Assembly: GCA_966211965.1 (NCBI GenBank)
Contig: CBIHON010000053.1
Location: 1 to 31,239 of the forward strand
Reading direction: 5' to 3'
DNA: 31,239 bases
Source of the DNA: CBIHON01 sp966211965
GTDB lineage: Bacteria > Pseudomonadota > Gammaproteobacteria > Burkholderiales > Burkholderiaceae_D
The translations under genes and the position numbers were made by a program. Every line of letters begins with the position of its first letter. Positions within the stretch are counted from its first letter, which is position 1. A model generated the notes under the pieces. That model was not told the DNA's origin. It did not search any database and saw only the letters and a list, made by a program, of their open reading frames with translations. Positions 16,421 to 25,571 of the stretch are shown piece by piece.

Positions 16421-16442
16421 ATTTTTTTAAGGAGAAGGAAAA

Positions 16443-16623
16443 ATGATCATTCATCAACAGGCAGGCAAATCCGGCAATCGCGCGCAGTAGCGTGCGTCTC
16501 TTCCGCCTTCGCATCGTCAATCTTGCGTGGTTGACCGGGGCGGGGTGCATCCTGCAAACCGTCCAGGCGCAGGTTGATGCATCGCTAGTGTCCTGTTCCG
16601 TAAATTCGTTGCATAAAAGATGA
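16443..16623 (+). pseudogene. Truncated and frameshifted 5' end of an exported-protein gene
   Basis: A strong AAGGAGAAGG site precedes an ATG at 16443 that opens only 15 codons before a TAG (16488-16490). In the +1 frame from 16492 the sequence continues with a signal-peptide-like stretch (LRIVNLAWLTGAGCILQTVQ then AQ|VDAS). It ends in unrelated sequence by 16623. I infer the start of a secreted or outer-membrane protein gene that was frameshifted and then cut by an insertion or deletion near 16585. Confidence 0.4.
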
Positions 16624-16858
16624 CGAGAATCGCGCCGATTTCGTTGGATAAAAGCGGCGCATCATTTACTCGTGGAAAAACAAGGCCAGACATAGCCGGT
16701 GCTTGGATCGCCCCACATTTGAAAAATGCTTTCTTCATCCATGAAAGCAAGAAGTTTGATAAAAACCGCAATTAACGAGACCTTGAATGGTCATAGTTAA
16801 AGGAGGACTGTAAGCCTTCATTTCAAAATGGGGGCGACATTATTACAAGGAATATCCA

Positions 16859-19800
16859 ATGATGCGCAAGACTATCGGCTACTTGAGAGCAGCCGGAGAA
16901 TTGAGGCGTTCCCTTTTCGCCAGATACGTTTTCATTGCAGGCATTTACTTTGTCATTGCAAAATTTTCCAATTACGTACTCATCCCGCCTGGAAACGCAA
17001 GCCCAATTTGGCCGCCGGCAGCAGTCGGATTGTGCACATGCATGGTATGGGGCATCCGCATGGCGCCGACAATCTGGGTCGGCGCCACAATTGCCAATTT
17101 GACGACACAAGTATCGTTGCCCACGGCTACTATTATCGGCCTGGGCAACATGGGCGAGGCTGTCGCCGCCGCCTTGCTGATTCAACGCCTGATCGGCTCG
17201 TCGCTGGTTTTTTCCCGAAGCGAGAATGTCATCCATTTTGCCGTCATTGCAGCAGTAAGCGCGCTCATTGCCGCAACCAATGGTGTTGGCGTCCTGGTAT
17301 TGCAAGGCTACATCAGTGAAACCGCAATTGCGCAAAATTGGCTGACATGGTGGCTGGGCGATGCCACCGGCATCGTTATTGTTGCGCCGGTGATTCTGAC
17401 GTGGCGCCACCGGTTTATGGCAACGCGGTCCTTATCGCGAAATCTGGAAGCCGCGATTTTCATCTTGATGCTGATCGGCGTCACTCATTGGGTTTTCAGC
17501 ACGCCCCTGGAGTCGTGGGCAAGGCCTTACCTGACGCTGCTGTTCATTATCTGGGCGGCTTTCCGATTCAGTATGGCGGGCGTCGCAAGGACGGTTCTCA
17601 TTATCGCGGTAGTTGCCATATGGAACACCCTCATGGGACGCGGCGCCTTCAGTACGCATGACATATTCGAGTCCCTGTTGCTGCTCCAAATCTTCTTGAG
17701 CATTATTGGCGTTGTCGGGCTTGCGCTGGTTGCCGCCCTGGAACAAAGAAGGCAATCGGAGGTAGCGTTACGAGAAGAGCGGGACATGCTTCAAGATCGG
17801 GTTAAGCAACGTACTGCCGCATTGGTTGAGGAACTCGAAGAAGTTCGGCGCCTGGAGCAAGTTGTCCTGAATCGCGAGCACCAATTGGCTGAGTCGCAAC
17901 GTCTCGCTCGCCTGGGCAGCTGGCAATGGGACATTATTCCAAACGTAGTGACGTGGTCGGCGGAGCTCTATCGGGTATTTGGCATCGGCGAGGGTGAATT
18001 TGCCGGCACCTTCGAGCAATACCTGGAGTGCATTCATCCCGAGGATCGGGACATGGTCCGGCAAGCTATCCAAAACGCCGTTCTCAACCATGAACCATAC
18101 AATTTTCGGCACCGCGTCATCACGCCATCCGATACGGTGAAAACCGTCATATGCTACGGCGCTGTGATTGTGGATGCAACCGGAGCGGTCGTGCGCATGT
18201 ATGGCACTGCCCAGGATATAACAGAACAGGCTGCCACGGAGGCCCTGCTGCGCGATGCGGAAAAGCGATTCAGGGATGTCGTCGAATATGCACCTGACGC
18301 GATGATCGTTATCAATAAAGACGGGGAAATCGTGATGATGAATTCCCAAACCGAAAATTTGTTCGGCTATTCGCGTCAGGAGCTATTGGGCAAGGAAATC
18401 GAAGTGCTGATACCAATGCGTTTCAGAAAACGCCATGCTATTTACCGAAAGAGCTACTTTCACAAGCCTGAAATTCGGCGGATGGGAATGGGCCTGGAAT
18501 TATCGGGGCATCGCAAGGATGGATCAGAATTTCCTGTTGAGATCTGTCTAAGCCCGCTTGAAACAGCCGAAGGATTGCTGACCTCCAGCACCATCCGAGA
18601 CATTACTGAACGCAAACAAACCGAACAGACTTTGCACCTGGCAGCGAAGGTATTCGAAACCAGCAGAGAGGGCATTTTGATTGCCGATCAGGATCGCCAC
18701 ATCCTGACAGTGAATAAAGCGTGTACTGAAATCACCGGCTATTCGGAACAGCAGATCATTGGCGGCGCGACGAATACCCTGCAGTCCGAATTGTTAGGGG
18801 ATGACTCATATGAACACGTATGGCAGAAGATAGATGAAACGGGGCACTGGGAAGGCGAAGTGACAAGGAGAAAAAGTAATGGCCAATCCTACACGGCGTG
18901 GGTATCAATCACTGCTATCCGGAGCGGGACAGCCACCACCAACTACATTGGGATATTTTCCGATATATCGGAACGGAAAGAGGCCCAATCGCGCATTCAG
19001 TTCATGGCAGAGCACGATTTCCTGACACGATTGCCAAGCAGGGCGCTTTTGCTGGATCGCCTTGAGCAAGGCATAGCTTCTGCTCTGCGAAATGGATCTC
19101 AGCTGGCTGTATTGTTTCTGGACCTGGATCGATTCAAGAATGTGAACGATTCGTTGGGGCACAACGTTGGCGACAGGCTTCTACAGGAAGTGGCGCAACG
19201 CCTTCAAAAATGCGTCCGCAGCGTCGATACCATCAGCCGGCAAGGGGGGGATGAATTCGTGGTTATCCTTGTCGAGATCGGTAATATGCCCCAGGTTGCC
19301 CATATTGCCGCCAGCATCATGGCTGCGGTTGCACAGCCCTATCGTATCGAGGGATATGAAATCAATCTGACCACCAGTATCGGCGTCAGCATGTATCCGA
19401 GTGATGGGGCCGACATCGATACGCTGATAAAAAACGCAGATGTCGCGATGTATCATGCAAAGGAAAGCGGGCGCAACGATTTTCGATTCTTCAGCAAGGA
19501 GATGAACACAAAAATTGGCGAACGTCTCGCGCTTGAAAACAGTTTGCGCAAAGCATTAGATAGAAATGAATTTGTGTTGTACTACCAGCCTCAAATGGAA
19601 TGCATGAGCGGCAGGACGGTCGGTGCGGAAGCGCTGATCCGCTGGCGGCATCCAGACGACGGGTTATTGTTGCCAGCGCGTTTTATTTCCGTCGCCGAGG
19701 ACTGCGGACTCATTGCTCCCATCGGCGCCTGGGCATTGCGCTCTGCATGCAGACAGGCAAAAACATGGATCGACAAAGGCTATCCCCTCATAATTTCGGT

Positions 19801-20290
19801 CAATGTTTCCGTTGCTCAGTTCCGGCAAAAAGATCTGGTGCAGAACGTTTTAAGCGCGTTGAAATTAGCCGATCTGGCGCCAGGCTATCTTGAACTGGAG
19901 GTCACTGAAAGCATCCTTGCGGAGGATGTTCATGATGCCCTTAATACGTTAACGTCATTAAGAAATATTGGCGTCCGGGTGGCGATCGATGATTTTGGGA
20001 CCGGTTACTCCAGCCTGAGTTATCTCAAGCGTTTTACCATAGATAAACTAAAAATCGATCAGTCCTTTGTCCGCGACATAATGACTAACCAAAGCGACGC
20101 TGAAATTACGAGCGCCATCATTGCCATGGCGAAAAACCTGAGAGTCCGTGTTATTGCGGAAGGCGTGGAAACGAAAGCGCAATTGCAATTTCTGGAGTCA
20201 CGTGGCTGCGATGAATTTCAAGGATACTATTTGAGCGAAGCGCTCGCTTCCTCCGATTTTTCCAAATTCGATTTTCGGCGGCACCCTTAA
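16859..20290 (+). CDS. MASE1-PAS-PAS-PAS-GGDEF-EAL cyclic-di-GMP turnover protein
   Basis: A 1143-residue inner-membrane signalling protein. A MASE1 sensor with about eight hydrophobic segments spans residues 20-293. A coiled-coil linker (295-345) and three PAS domains follow (about 344-462, 467-587, 594-711). The GGDEF domain has an intact RQGGDEF (796-800), and an RSVD inhibitory I-site lies five residues before it. The EAL domain has EALIRW (924-926 = EAL), SVNVS, LELEVTES, DDFGTGYSSL, KIDQSF, AEGVET and FQGYYLSEAL. All catalytic motifs of both domains are present, so the protein may both make and degrade c-di-GMP, with the balance set by the sensors. The start at 16859 has AAGGAAT 8 nt upstream. 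It stands alone, without a partner gene. Confidence 0.95.
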   Translation: MMRKTIGYLRAAGELRRSLFARYVFIAGIYFVIAKFSNYVLIPPGNASPIWPPAAVGLCTCMVWGIRMAPTIWVGATIANLTTQVSLPTATIIGLGNMGEAVAAALLIQRLIGSSLVFSRSENVIHFAVIAAVSALIAATNGVGVLVLQGYISETAIAQNWLTWWLGDATGIVIVAPVILTWRHRFMATRSLSRNLEAAIFILMLIGVTHWVFSTPLESWARPYLTLLFIIWAAFRFSMAGVARTVLIIAVVAIWNTLMGRGAFSTHDIFESLLLLQIFLSIIGVVGLALVAALEQRRQSEVALREERDMLQDRVKQRTAALVEELEEVRRLEQVVLNREHQLAESQRLARLGSWQWDIIPNVVTWSAELYRVFGIGEGEFAGTFEQYLECIHPEDRDMVRQAIQNAVLNHEPYNFRHRVITPSDTVKTVICYGAVIVDATGAVVRMYGTAQDITEQAATEALLRDAEKRFRDVVEYAPDAMIVINKDGEIVMMNSQTENLFGYSRQELLGKEIEVLIPMRFRKRHAIYRKSYFHKPEIRRMGMGLELSGHRKDGSEFPVEICLSPLETAEGLLTSSTIRDITERKQTEQTLHLAAKVFETSREGILIADQDRHILTVNKACTEITGYSEQQIIGGATNTLQSELLGDDSYEHVWQKIDETGHWEGEVTRRKSNGQSYTAWVSITAIRSGTATTNYIGIFSDISERKEAQSRIQFMAEHDFLTRLPSRALLLDRLEQGIASALRNGSQLAVLFLDLDRFKNVNDSLGHNVGDRLLQEVAQRLQKCVRSVDTISRQGGDEFVVILVEIGNMPQVAHIAASIMAAVAQPYRIEGYEINLTTSIGVSMYPSDGADIDTLIKNADVAMYHAKESGRNDFRFFSKEMNTKIGERLALENSLRKALDRNEFVLYYQPQMECMSGRTVGAEALIRWRHPDDGLLLPARFISVAEDCGLIAPIGAWALRSACRQAKTWIDKGYPLIISVNVSVAQFRQKDLVQNVLSALKLADLAPGYLELEVTESILAEDVHDALNTLTSLRNIGVRVAIDDFGTGYSSLSYLKRFTIDKLKIDQSFVRDIMTNQSDAEITSAIIAMAKNLRVRVIAEGVETKAQLQFLESRGCDEFQGYYLSEALASSDFSKFDFRRHP

Positions 20291-20701
20291 TGCCAGCAAT
20301 TGCTACTACGCTGCAGCCGGTCCGATAGAAATCTCTCTGAGCGGAGAACCGCGTGTGCGCAGCAACCAGCGGGATTGGAGCGAGGCGGTGCAGGGAGCGG
20401 GACAGGGTGCATGGCAGAACCCTGAAAGCGAACGCCACATACGCACGCAAAGTCATCGGACGCGATCTCTTCTGGACAAAAAATGCCCGATGCATAGGCG
20501 CACCGGGCAAAATACGACGGAGACCGGCTCAGGGAGTGACGCCGGCCTGCCGTTTGGAATTATATATTGAGCAACGCGCTGTTGACAAAGGGTCATGCTC
20601 CGCAATCGTGGGCGCATCAGCAACACAAATTCATCAGGTCCGTCACGCAGATGCCAGTAGCCTGATGGAGGCGCCTATAAAAGCGCGAGGGCAAGTCTAG
20701 A
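20291..20701. other. Intergenic region without an intact gene
   Basis: No coding family is recognised on either strand. A minus-strand terminator-like hairpin lies at 20478-20509, and the right end borders the decayed RAYT gene. The minus-strand open frame across 20151-20510 overlaps the EAL coding sequence and looks like a shadow. Confidence 0.4.
20478..20509 (-). terminator. Terminator-like hairpin reading leftward
   Basis: TGCCCG (20484-20489) pairs with CGGGCA (20504-20509). On the minus strand the stem is followed by six T (20483-20478). No intact minus-strand gene lies upstream of it, so it may be left from a lost gene, or act as a boundary after the c-di-GMP gene. Confidence 0.5.
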
Positions 20702-21205
20702 AAACGGTGCCAGGCCTACTGCCTACTGGGCAATCACTATCATATGCTGATAGAAATTGAACGGGGTCTATACGCAGCGCTTCAATCGGAAGCATGGGCG
20801 CGTGGGGCATGCATTCCAACGGCGCTTCAAGGCGATTCTGGTGGAGCGGGACCGTTATCTGCTGGAGCTGTGCCCCTATGTCGTGCTAAATCCGGTCCGC
20901 GCCGGCATGGTGAAATCGGTTGAACGTTACCGCCGAAGCAGCTCCCCGACAACCATGGGTTTGATCGATGGGATGGCGTGGCTCCATACAGACTGGATAC
21001 TGGCACAGTTCAGCAAATGTCGCGCGGTAGCCCGGCCGGCGGCGCTATGCCGAATTTGTGGCGCAGGGCAAAAGGCTTCCGTCCCCATGGCCAGCGGTAA
21101 GAGGGCAGGCGCTATTGGACTCGGCGATTTCGTCGAAAAAATGCGTCCTCTGCTGATAACAACGATGAATTAAAGAAAATCTCACGTGCGCAACAGTTTT
21201 TGCAT
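20702..21205 (+). pseudogene. Decayed REP-associated tyrosine transposase (RAYT/Y1_Tnp)
   Basis: The HUH motif is visible as CLLGNHYHMLIE (20720-20755; His codons at 20735 and 20741), but the first ~60 residues are missing after a TAG at 20699. The frame then shifts by one base and loses about a dozen codons before NGVYTQRFNRKHGRVGHAFQ. The text goes on with CPYVVLNPVRAGMV, in which the family's Tyr is present. Further shifts are needed to read RRYAEFVAQGKRLPSPWPAV, DFVEKMRPLL and ELKKISRAQQFLHG, each a hallmark of the C-terminal part. At least three frameshifts make it non-functional. RAYTs normally mobilise REP palindromes. Confidence 0.85.
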
Positions 21206-21283
21206 GGCGGCGATGTAATGTGCGACGCTGCCACCATCAAGGCGGCCGGCGGTGTGGCCGACGGCAATTTTTATTGCACGGCA
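21206..21283 (+). pseudogene. 26-codon internal fragment of a second LivK-type gene
   Basis: Directly in frame after the RAYT remnant, the sequence encodes GGDVMCDAATIKAAGG and then DGNFYCT. This parallels GGDAICDAEMGKLGG and DAKVYCT of the intact binding protein at 14980-16119 (around residues 250-277). The similarity stops at 21283. It appears to be a piece of a paralogous binding-protein gene joined to the transposase remnant by recombination. Confidence 0.55.
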
Positions 21284-21909
21284 CATTTATCAGGCGATTG
21301 GCGGGCAATTGGTTGAGCAGCGCGGGTTTCGCTAGTCTGTGCACTTGATAATACGGGGTGCAATACGGAAAAGGGAGGGCGAGAATGCATCGCATAAGCT
21401 GATCTTCAGTGGGCGGCTCGACCGTAATTCTGCTCGGTTTTGCAGCCCGGCATACGTCCTGATTTTAACCGTCTAGGATTATTCAGCCTTCATATCAGGG
21501 GAAAAAGTCCGCGAAGAAAGCGGCAACCCGCCAGCAGAATCGCGACTGAAATATCGCCGAAATTATGAAACGCACAGCCACTCAAGCCACAACCGCGATA
21601 GCGGCGTGATTTTTCAAAAAAGTTCCATAAAAATTCACAATATTTGAAACTAAATGTATTTCATGGTATTCTCCGTGCGGTTTTGTTAATTGTTGAATTG
21701 GCAATATGCAATGTGAAGCCCTTGCTTTTTTGAAGGTGGCTTTAGTTGCAAGGTGTTTTGCATCTCGGTTGCCTTCAAGAAATCACGTCTGTGCAAAGAC
21801 AGGCAGCAATGCTCTGAATATTCCAGCGATTCAGTCGGGCAGCATCTGCCTTCAGTGGCCGATATACCAATTTTTCCTTCGGCCGCGATCATTCAAGTAG
21901 AGGATATGT
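21284..21909. other. Long intergenic and leader region of the Rhs locus
   Basis: No gene is recognised. 21480-21610 has several short stems (CCGC/GCGG pairs) but matches no riboswitch class that I can support. 21610-21720 is AT-rich and contains a weak promoter candidate, TTGTTA at 21683-21688 and TATGCA at 21705-21710 with a 16-bp spacer. If that promoter is real, the Rhs operon has a leader of about 190 nt. Confidence 0.35.
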
Positions 21910-24156
21910 ATGCGTATCGGTGTAAAACTGCGGCAGCATTGCTGTGGCTTCCTTATTGCGGCAATTGGCGCCTTCGCCCTGTTCGCCTTCTTATTTCCGC
22001 AGATTGGCAAGGCGGCCGATTTAACTGTGCCGGCTCGCCAGATCAAGATTGGCTGGGTAACCAATTTGTCTGCACCGGGAATGGTCTTTTCAGACCCTGC
22101 ATCTGCCTGCAAGTCCTGGCCGTCCTATGAAACCAAGCCGCCGACTCAGGTTGCTTACAATTACGTTTTTTTGGAGGTGAAACCTGGCTCCAGTCCTGAT
22201 GGCATGACTTGCCTCACCCAAATGGTACGCGCCGATACTGGCGAGCCTTATCTGGATCCTTTCGATGTCGGTTCCGTAGAGGCAATTTATAACTACATAT
22301 GCGACGCTCCGTTTGTACGTCAAACGGCGACCATATGCGTGCTTCCACCTGATAAAAATCTTGGCAAATCCTGCCCCTCGTGCGGCAATCCAATTAATCC
22401 TGCGACAGGCAACAAATTCCAGATCGAAACAGACTTCCGAGGAAATGGCCCCTTTCCACTGGAATTGACACGTTATTTCAACAGCGAGCGCAGCAGTGCA
22501 TATATCGCCAACTCCCCCATGGTGAATTTCGGCTCCGGCGCCACGACGGAGGTGCGCAACAAAAGCTATGCGCTTGCGCCGTTCACCGTCGAACAGGCGC
22601 AAAACGATCGCAAATTGGCCACGGCGCCTGGTGTTGGATGGCGCCACAATTTCCACCGCGCCGTCGTGCTGCAATCCACCGGCCCGATCGCCACCGTTTC
22701 ACGCGCCGACGGCAAGATTTATGCGTTTACCTTGATAGGCGGCGTGTGGACGCCGGATGGCGATGTCACAGGCAAACTGGTTCAGGGCGGGGATGGCGCC
22801 GGTTGGACCTATACCACCCCCGAGGATGATGTGGAGTCGTATGATGCCAACGGAAGACTGATCTCCATCAGAAATCGCGCCGGCCTCAAATATAGTTTCA
22901 CCTACGGCGCCAACGGCATGCTTGGTGCGGCCACCGATTCTTTCGGCCGCAAGTTGACTTTTACGTACGACGATGGCAACCGGCTTAAGAGTCTTACCGA
23001 TCCGATGGGGCACACGCTCACCTATGACTACGATGCTATCGGCAATCTCGTGTCCGTGACCTACCCGGACAACAAGGTCCGCACCTACCTGTACGAACAT
23101 CCGACTTTTCCAAACGCCCTGACGGGTATTGTTGACGAGAACGGCAAGCGCTATGCCGCGTGGAATTACGACTCACAAGGCCGTGCCATTTCATCCGAGC
23201 ATGCGGGCGGCGCTGAGAAGGTCACTGTGGATTACGCTTCTTCCAGCACGACAGATTCGTTGGGCGCCACCCGCAGCTATAATTTCCAGACAATCCTCAA
23301 CGTTGTGAAAAGCGGTGGCGAGAGTCAGCCTGGCGGGTCCGGGAGCGTCGCGGCATCGACCACGATCACTTACGACGTCAACGGCAACGTCGCGAGCCGC
23401 ACTGACTTCAACGGCAACAAGACCACCTATCTCTATGACCTGGTTCGCAATCTGGAGACGAGCCGCACGGAAGCCGTGGGCACACCCCAGGCGCGCACCA
23501 TCACCACGGCATGGCACCCGACCTACCGCCTGCCGGTATCGATCACCGAACCCGGCAAGCTCACCACCATGGACTACGACGCCTCGGGCAACCTGCTGCA
23601 CAAGACCATCACTGCCGATGGCAGCAGCCGTACCTGGAGCTACACCTACAACAACCTGGGCCAAGTTCTGACCGTCACCGGCCCGCGCACCGACGTGGCC
23701 GACGTCACCACCTACACCTACGACGCTCAAGGCAACTTGGCCACGGTGAAGAATGCCGCCGGCCATTTCACCACGCTGTCGAACTATGACGCCAATGGAC
23801 GGGTAGGGCGCATCGTCGATGCCAACGGCTTGACCACCGACCTGCAGTACAGTCCAAGAGGCTGGCTGACGTCGAAGAACGTCGGCGGCGAGATCACCGG
23901 CTATGAATACGACGGCGTGGGCCAGTTGAAGAAAGTCACGCAGCCCGATGGCTCCACCATCACCTACACCTACGACGACGCCCATCGCTTGACCGGCATC
24001 GCCGACAGTCTGGGCAACAGCATTACCTACACGCTCGACCCGATGGGTAACCGCGTCAAGGAACAAGTCAAGGACCCCGGCGGCATGTTGGCGCGGCAAA
24101 CCACTCGCGTCTATGACGCGCTCAATCGCCTACAACAAATCACGGGGGGAATGTAA
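21910..24156 (+). CDS. Split Rhs protein, N-terminal part (signal peptide, DUF6531-like, YD repeats)
   Basis: A 748-residue exported protein. Residues 1-35 are a Sec signal peptide (LIAAIGAFALFAFLFPQIG, cut after KA). Residues 36-150 form a Cys-containing N-terminal region. GNPINPATGNKFQIETDF (159-176) and PLELTRYFNS mark the DUF6531-type module that opens many Rhs shells. From about residue 310 to the end, YD repeats follow (FTYDDGNRLKSLTDPMG, LTYDYDAIGNLVSVTYPD, YEYDGVGQLKKVTQPDGS). The chain ends in mid-repeat (RVYDALNRLQQITGGM) instead of reaching the Rhs core. The next gene carries on with NTTYNYEYDANGNR after its own signal peptide. Stop and start overlap as TAATG. The start at 21910 follows AGAGGAT. 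Confidence 0.9.
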   Translation: MRIGVKLRQHCCGFLIAAIGAFALFAFLFPQIGKAADLTVPARQIKIGWVTNLSAPGMVFSDPASACKSWPSYETKPPTQVAYNYVFLEVKPGSSPDGMTCLTQMVRADTGEPYLDPFDVGSVEAIYNYICDAPFVRQTATICVLPPDKNLGKSCPSCGNPINPATGNKFQIETDFRGNGPFPLELTRYFNSERSSAYIANSPMVNFGSGATTEVRNKSYALAPFTVEQAQNDRKLATAPGVGWRHNFHRAVVLQSTGPIATVSRADGKIYAFTLIGGVWTPDGDVTGKLVQGGDGAGWTYTTPEDDVESYDANGRLISIRNRAGLKYSFTYGANGMLGAATDSFGRKLTFTYDDGNRLKSLTDPMGHTLTYDYDAIGNLVSVTYPDNKVRTYLYEHPTFPNALTGIVDENGKRYAAWNYDSQGRAISSEHAGGAEKVTVDYASSSTTDSLGATRSYNFQTILNVVKSGGESQPGGSGSVAASTTITYDVNGNVASRTDFNGNKTTYLYDLVRNLETSRTEAVGTPQARTITTAWHPTYRLPVSITEPGKLTTMDYDASGNLLHKTITADGSSRTWSYTYNNLGQVLTVTGPRTDVADVTTYTYDAQGNLATVKNAAGHFTTLSNYDANGRVGRIVDANGLTTDLQYSPRGWLTSKNVGGEITGYEYDGVGQLKKVTQPDGSTITYTYDDAHRLTGIADSLGNSITYTLDPMGNRVKEQVKDPGGMLARQTTRVYDALNRLQQITGGM

Positions 24157-25571
24157 TGATGCCTCAAGCTTTCACACTGCGCGCTGTCGCCAGCGCTATT
24201 CTGCTCGGATGGTGCGGCCTCGCTGCTGCCCAGACGCAAAACACCACCTACAACTATGAATATGACGCCAACGGCAACCGCATCAAGGTCACCGATCCGC
24301 TGAACCATGTCACGACCAACCAGTACGATGCGCTCAACCGGCTGGTGCGCGTCACCGATCCCAACAACGGCTTGACTCAATACGGCTACAACGCGCTTGA
24401 TCAACTGACCAGCGTCACCGACCCGCGCAACCTGGTCACTACCTACACTATCGACGGCCTGGGCAACCAGACAGCGTTAAGCAGCCCCGACACCGGCAAT
24501 ACCTTCAAGACCTACGACCAAGCCGGCAACCTCAAGACCAGCACCGACGCCAAAGGCCAAATCACCAACTATCAATACGACGTATTGAACCGCGTCACCC
24601 GTATCGCCTATGCCGACGGCAACACGATCGACTACCAATACGACCAGGGACTCAACGGCCTCGGCCACCTGAGTCAGATCAGCGATGCGACCGGCGTCAT
24701 CCAATACATCTACAATCAGCACGGCCGCGTCATCAGCGAACGGCGCACCATCGCCGGCCAGCCATACATCACCGACTATCGCTACGACGCCGCAGGGCGT
24801 TTGTCCGGCATCCAGTACCCCAGCGGCCGCACCATCGATTACACCCGCGACGCCCTGGGTCGTATCGCGCAGATCAGCACTACCAAGGACGGCGTCACGC
24901 AGCCGATCGTCACGCAGGTGAATTACCAGCCCTTCGGCCCGGCAGCTACCGTTACCTATGGCAATGGGCAAAGCTATGCGCGCAGCTATGATCTCGACGG
25001 CCGCACCGTCAGCTACACCCTCAACAACCAAGCCTACGCGATCAGCTACGACGCCGCCAGCCGCATCATCGCCATCAACGATCCGCAGAATGCCGCCAAC
25101 AGCACCAGCTACGGCTACGACCCGCTCGACCGCCTGACCAGCGCAGTCAAGGCCGGCGCCAGCCAGGGCTATGGCTATGATCCTGTCGGTAACCGCATCA
25201 ACAGCAGCAACGGCGCGGCCAGCACCGGCTATGCCTACAGCAGCACCAGCAACCGCCTGACCGGCATCACCGGCAGCGGCGCCGCCGTGATCGCCACCGA
25301 CGCCAACGGCAGCATCACCGCCAAGGGTAGCAACCAGTTCACCTATGATGCGCGCGGCCGGATGGTTTCCGCCGCCACCGCAAGCGGCACGGTGCAATAC
25401 CAGGTCAACGGCCTGGGCCAGCGCGTGCAAAAGATTGCGCCTACCGGGAGCACCGTGTTCCATTACGACATCAGCGGCAAGCTGATCGCCGAAACCAACG
25501 GGCAAGCGGGCAATGGCGCCAGCGTCGAGTATGTCTACCTCAATGACATGCCGGTCGCGGTGCTGAAGTAA
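24156..25571 (+). CDS. Split Rhs protein, middle part (signal peptide, YD repeats)
   Basis: A 471-residue protein. It starts with a clear Sec signal peptide (residues 1-25, AVASAILLGWCGLAAA before QTQNTT). The rest is YD repeats (YEYDANGNRIKVTDPLNH, YRYDAAGRLSGIQYPSG, YSYDLDGR-like units) and the pre-core stretch VEYVYLNDMPVAVLK, after which a stop codon falls. In single-chain Rhs proteins this stretch is normally followed by a 'YYxHxDxLNTPR' segment; here that segment is in the next gene. Overlaps of TAATG exist at both ends. The ATG at 24159 would also serve. It has no DUF6531 module and no core of its own, so it makes sense only together with its neighbours. Confidence 0.9.
   Translation: MMPQAFTLRAVASAILLGWCGLAAAQTQNTTYNYEYDANGNRIKVTDPLNHVTTNQYDALNRLVRVTDPNNGLTQYGYNALDQLTSVTDPRNLVTTYTIDGLGNQTALSSPDTGNTFKTYDQAGNLKTSTDAKGQITNYQYDVLNRVTRIAYADGNTIDYQYDQGLNGLGHLSQISDATGVIQYIYNQHGRVISERRTIAGQPYITDYRYDAAGRLSGIQYPSGRTIDYTRDALGRIAQISTTKDGVTQPIVTQVNYQPFGPAATVTYGNGQSYARSYDLDGRTVSYTLNNQAYAISYDAASRIIAINDPQNAANSTSYGYDPLDRLTSAVKAGASQGYGYDPVGNRINSSNGAASTGYAYSSTSNRLTGITGSGAAVIATDANGSITAKGSNQFTYDARGRMVSAATASGTVQYQVNGLGQRVQKIAPTGSTVFHYDISGKLIAETNGQAGNGASVEYVYLNDMPVAVLK

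Larger units (their letters stand above)
16120..16858. other. Intergenic region with hairpins, terminator and a truncated exported-protein gene
   Basis: It holds a large imperfect hairpin (16185-16217), an intrinsic terminator (16394-16420), and the start of a broken gene (16443-16623). Next comes a stretch from about 16585 whose wording (GTGTCCTGTTCCGTAAATTC) looks like the end of an insertion, although no transposase is present. The leader of the GGDEF-EAL gene follows. A small open frame 16242-16388 ends just before the terminator but has no recognisable family. Confidence 0.5.

Noticed and set aside
16582..16625. Insertion-sequence end
   Set aside because: The wording resembles IS termini I have seen, but no transposase, second terminus or target duplication is visible in the window.
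21480..21610. Possible riboswitch before the Rhs operon
   Set aside because: Short GC stems and an ACGCA-like stretch recalled a c-di-GMP aptamer, but the conserved tetraloop-receptor and core bases could not be placed. A covariance-model search would decide.
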